Shown: positions 62,903 to 64,000 of the stretch, piece by piece
Layout of the letters: every line of letters starts with the position of its first letter
How positions within the stretch are numbered: position 1 is the first letter of the stretch
NCBI GenBank assembly: GCA_036497565.1
Contig: DASXJE010000177.1
Location: forward strand, 1-64,000
Reading direction: 5' to 3'
DNA: 64,000 nt
Source of the DNA: Mycobacteriales bacterium
Lineage (GTDB): Bacteria; Actinomycetota; Actinomycetes; Mycobacteriales; QHCD01
Notes under the pieces: generated by a model
Databases searched by the model: none
Told to the model about the DNA's origin: nothing
Seen by the model: the letters and a program-made list of their open reading frames with translations, nothing else
Position numbers and translations under genes: made by a program

Positions 62903-64000
62903 TCAGGCGGCCCACTTCAGCGCGATGAGATGGTGGTCCTCGGACACGAAGAAGACATGCTGCGTGCCGTCGGTCGAATTGGCGAATCCGGTCGGATCGC
63001 CCCCTGCGAGCGGAAGGCCAGCGACCCCGTTCAGGTCGTGGTGATGCCATCCGCTGGAGTCCCACCACAGTTCGTGGATGTGCGAATCGGTCCCCCGATA
63101 GAGCACGTGCTGCGTCGGGTCCGGCACGCCGGGACCCGGCTCGAAGGGATACGCGGCGACCGCTCCGGTGGGAATGGCGTTCGCCGTACCGGTGTGCACG
63201 GTCAGATCCTCGACATGCCATCCCGTCGGGTTCCACCAGAGCTCGTACACGTGCCCATTTGTCCCGATGTAATCGATGTGCTGGGTGCCCTGCGCGAGGA
63301 AGACGTAGCCCACCGGCTCACTCCCGGCCGCCGGCGCACCGGTCTGCTCGGAGAGCGGCTCGTAGTGCCAGCCCGACGTGTCCCACCACAGCTCGTTGAT
63401 CGATCCTGTGCCGCCGCGGTAGATGACGTGCTGGGTGCCCTGGGTGTTGAACGGGTAGCCGAACGGCTCGGCGACCGCGGGTGGCGCGCCGGTCGTGTCG
63501 AGCGTGAGGTCGAAGTGGTTCCACGAGCCGCGCGAACGGGCGAGCTCGTGCACATGGCCGTCGATGCCGGTGTAGATGACGTGCTGGTTGCTCTGGAACC
63601 CGGGCTCGAAGTCGTAACCACGCGGGACACTCGAGGCGAGAACCGCGCCCGGGGTGTTCATCAGATCGTTGGGGTGCCAGCCGTCGTCGTCCCAATACAG
63701 TTCATGGATGCGGCCGAAATCGGCCGACGACTCGTACACGATGTGCTGCGTGTTTTCACTGGTGTAGACGTATCCGTACGGGTTGGACCGGGCCGGCGGC
63801 GCGTCGGACCCGATCATGAGTCCGATCGCGTCCCAGACATCGTCGCTGCCGCTGAACCATTCGTCGAGAGCCTGGTTCGTCCCGCCACCCGTCGGCGAGT
63901 ATCCGAGATGAATGAGGTGGCGCGTATTTTGCGCCGGGAACAAATACGAGCTGGGAGTCCCGCGCGCGAGAGTCCGGCCGGGAAGAGTGGAGAGATCCTG
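62903..64000 (-). CDS. Beta-propeller repeat protein, lectin-like (5' end outside window)
   Basis: The frame stays open to the window edge, so about 365 residues of a longer protein are seen. At least six repeats of ~50 residues follow the pattern GY-F----TQHV-Y-G-DGHVHELWW---GWH--DLT--TGAP, for example TQHVIYRGGTGSINELWWDT and QHVLYRGTDSHIHELWWDSS. This resembles the fucose-specific-lectin-type (PLL-like) propellers found in actinobacterial secreted proteins. The closing strand is DGTQHVFFVSEDHHLIALKW. No catalytic domain is visible; a signal peptide or enzyme domain may lie upstream. It has its own region downstream of the SOS promoter and runs towards imuA'. Confidence 0.8.
   Translation of the reverse strand, partial: QDLSTLPGRTLARGTPSSYLFPAQNTRHLIHLGYSPTGGGTNQALDEWFSGSDDVWDAIGLMIGSDAPPARSNPYGYVYTSENTQHIVYESSADFGRIHELYWDDDGWHPNDLMNTPGAVLASSVPRGYDFEPGFQSNQHVIYTGIDGHVHELARSRGSWNHFDLTLDTTGAPPAVAEPFGYPFNTQGTQHVIYRGGTGSINELWWDTSGWHYEPLSEQTGAPAAGSEPVGYVFLAQGTQHIDYIGTNGHVYELWWNPTGWHVEDLTVHTGTANAIPTGAVAAYPFEPGPGVPDPTQHVLYRGTDSHIHELWWDSSGWHHHDLNGVAGLPLAGGDPTGFANSTDGTQHVFFVSEDHHLIALKWAA

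Overview
The window is 64 kb of very GC-rich DNA with dense GTG/TTG starts and many 4-bp ATGA/GTGA stop-start overlaps, typical of an actinobacterial chromosome. The block pgsA-like / DUF881 / sbp / DUF881 / gcvH / garA / ftsR / DUF151 / MerR / gcvP has the order of Mycobacterium tuberculosis Rv1822-Rv1832. The genes for secreted enzymes, aromatic catabolism and exopolysaccharide suggest a free-living soil actinomycete. The sequence does not fix the genus. No transposase, integrase, CRISPR array, tRNA or rRNA was seen. The first and last genes are cut by the window edges.

Layout. 0-5 kb: the end of a formylglycine-generating enzyme gene, then a 1342-residue secreted malectin/PKD protein. 5-15 kb: aromatic catabolism. 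An aromatic-aldehyde dehydrogenase lies divergent from a MetE-like gene. A seven-gene leftward operon follows (MFS transporter, pobA, pcaH, pcaG, pcaB, pcaD, pcaC), with a divergent IclR regulator. Together these convert aromatic aldehydes or 4-hydroxybenzoate through protocatechuate to 3-oxoadipate. The last two steps (pcaIJ, pcaF) are not in the window. 15-34 kb: carbohydrate and surface polysaccharide genes: a secreted GH43, a PIG-L deacetylase, a GT4, a hexapeptide acyltransferase, a GT2, a tandem-GT2 protein, a pyruvyltransferase, a large membrane protein, a GT14 and a Wzx-like flippase. Two paralogous secreted GH16 glucanases bracket the core. 34-36 kb: TetR + SRPBCC pair and nagA.

36-45.5 kb: the conserved housekeeping block, ending in a tandem glycine riboswitch and gcvP. 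45.5-49.3 kb: DUF5999 and a leftward type III polyketide synthase operon (HAD, methyltransferase, acyl-CoA-dehydrogenase-like flavoprotein, PKS). 49.4-53.3 kb: a single-chain ABC exporter with a twin-operator promoter. 53.6-55.8 kb: SoxR divergent from a split transketolase pair, with a SoxR-type box between them. 55.8-57 kb: a VOC protein and a MarR regulator. 57-62.9 kb: the SOS mutagenesis operon imuA'-imuB-dnaE2 with a LexA box in its promoter. The end is a partial beta-propeller repeat protein.

The most unusual signals are: a ladder of three four-codon mini-ORFs in a 14-bp repeat joining imuB to dnaE2; a twin palindromic operator on an apparently leaderless ABC-exporter promoter; a two-copy, 51-bp-spaced palindromic repeat element found at two loci; a 736-bp gene-free stretch with C-loop hairpins and a strong plus-strand terminator; and a SoxR box in front of transketolase genes.
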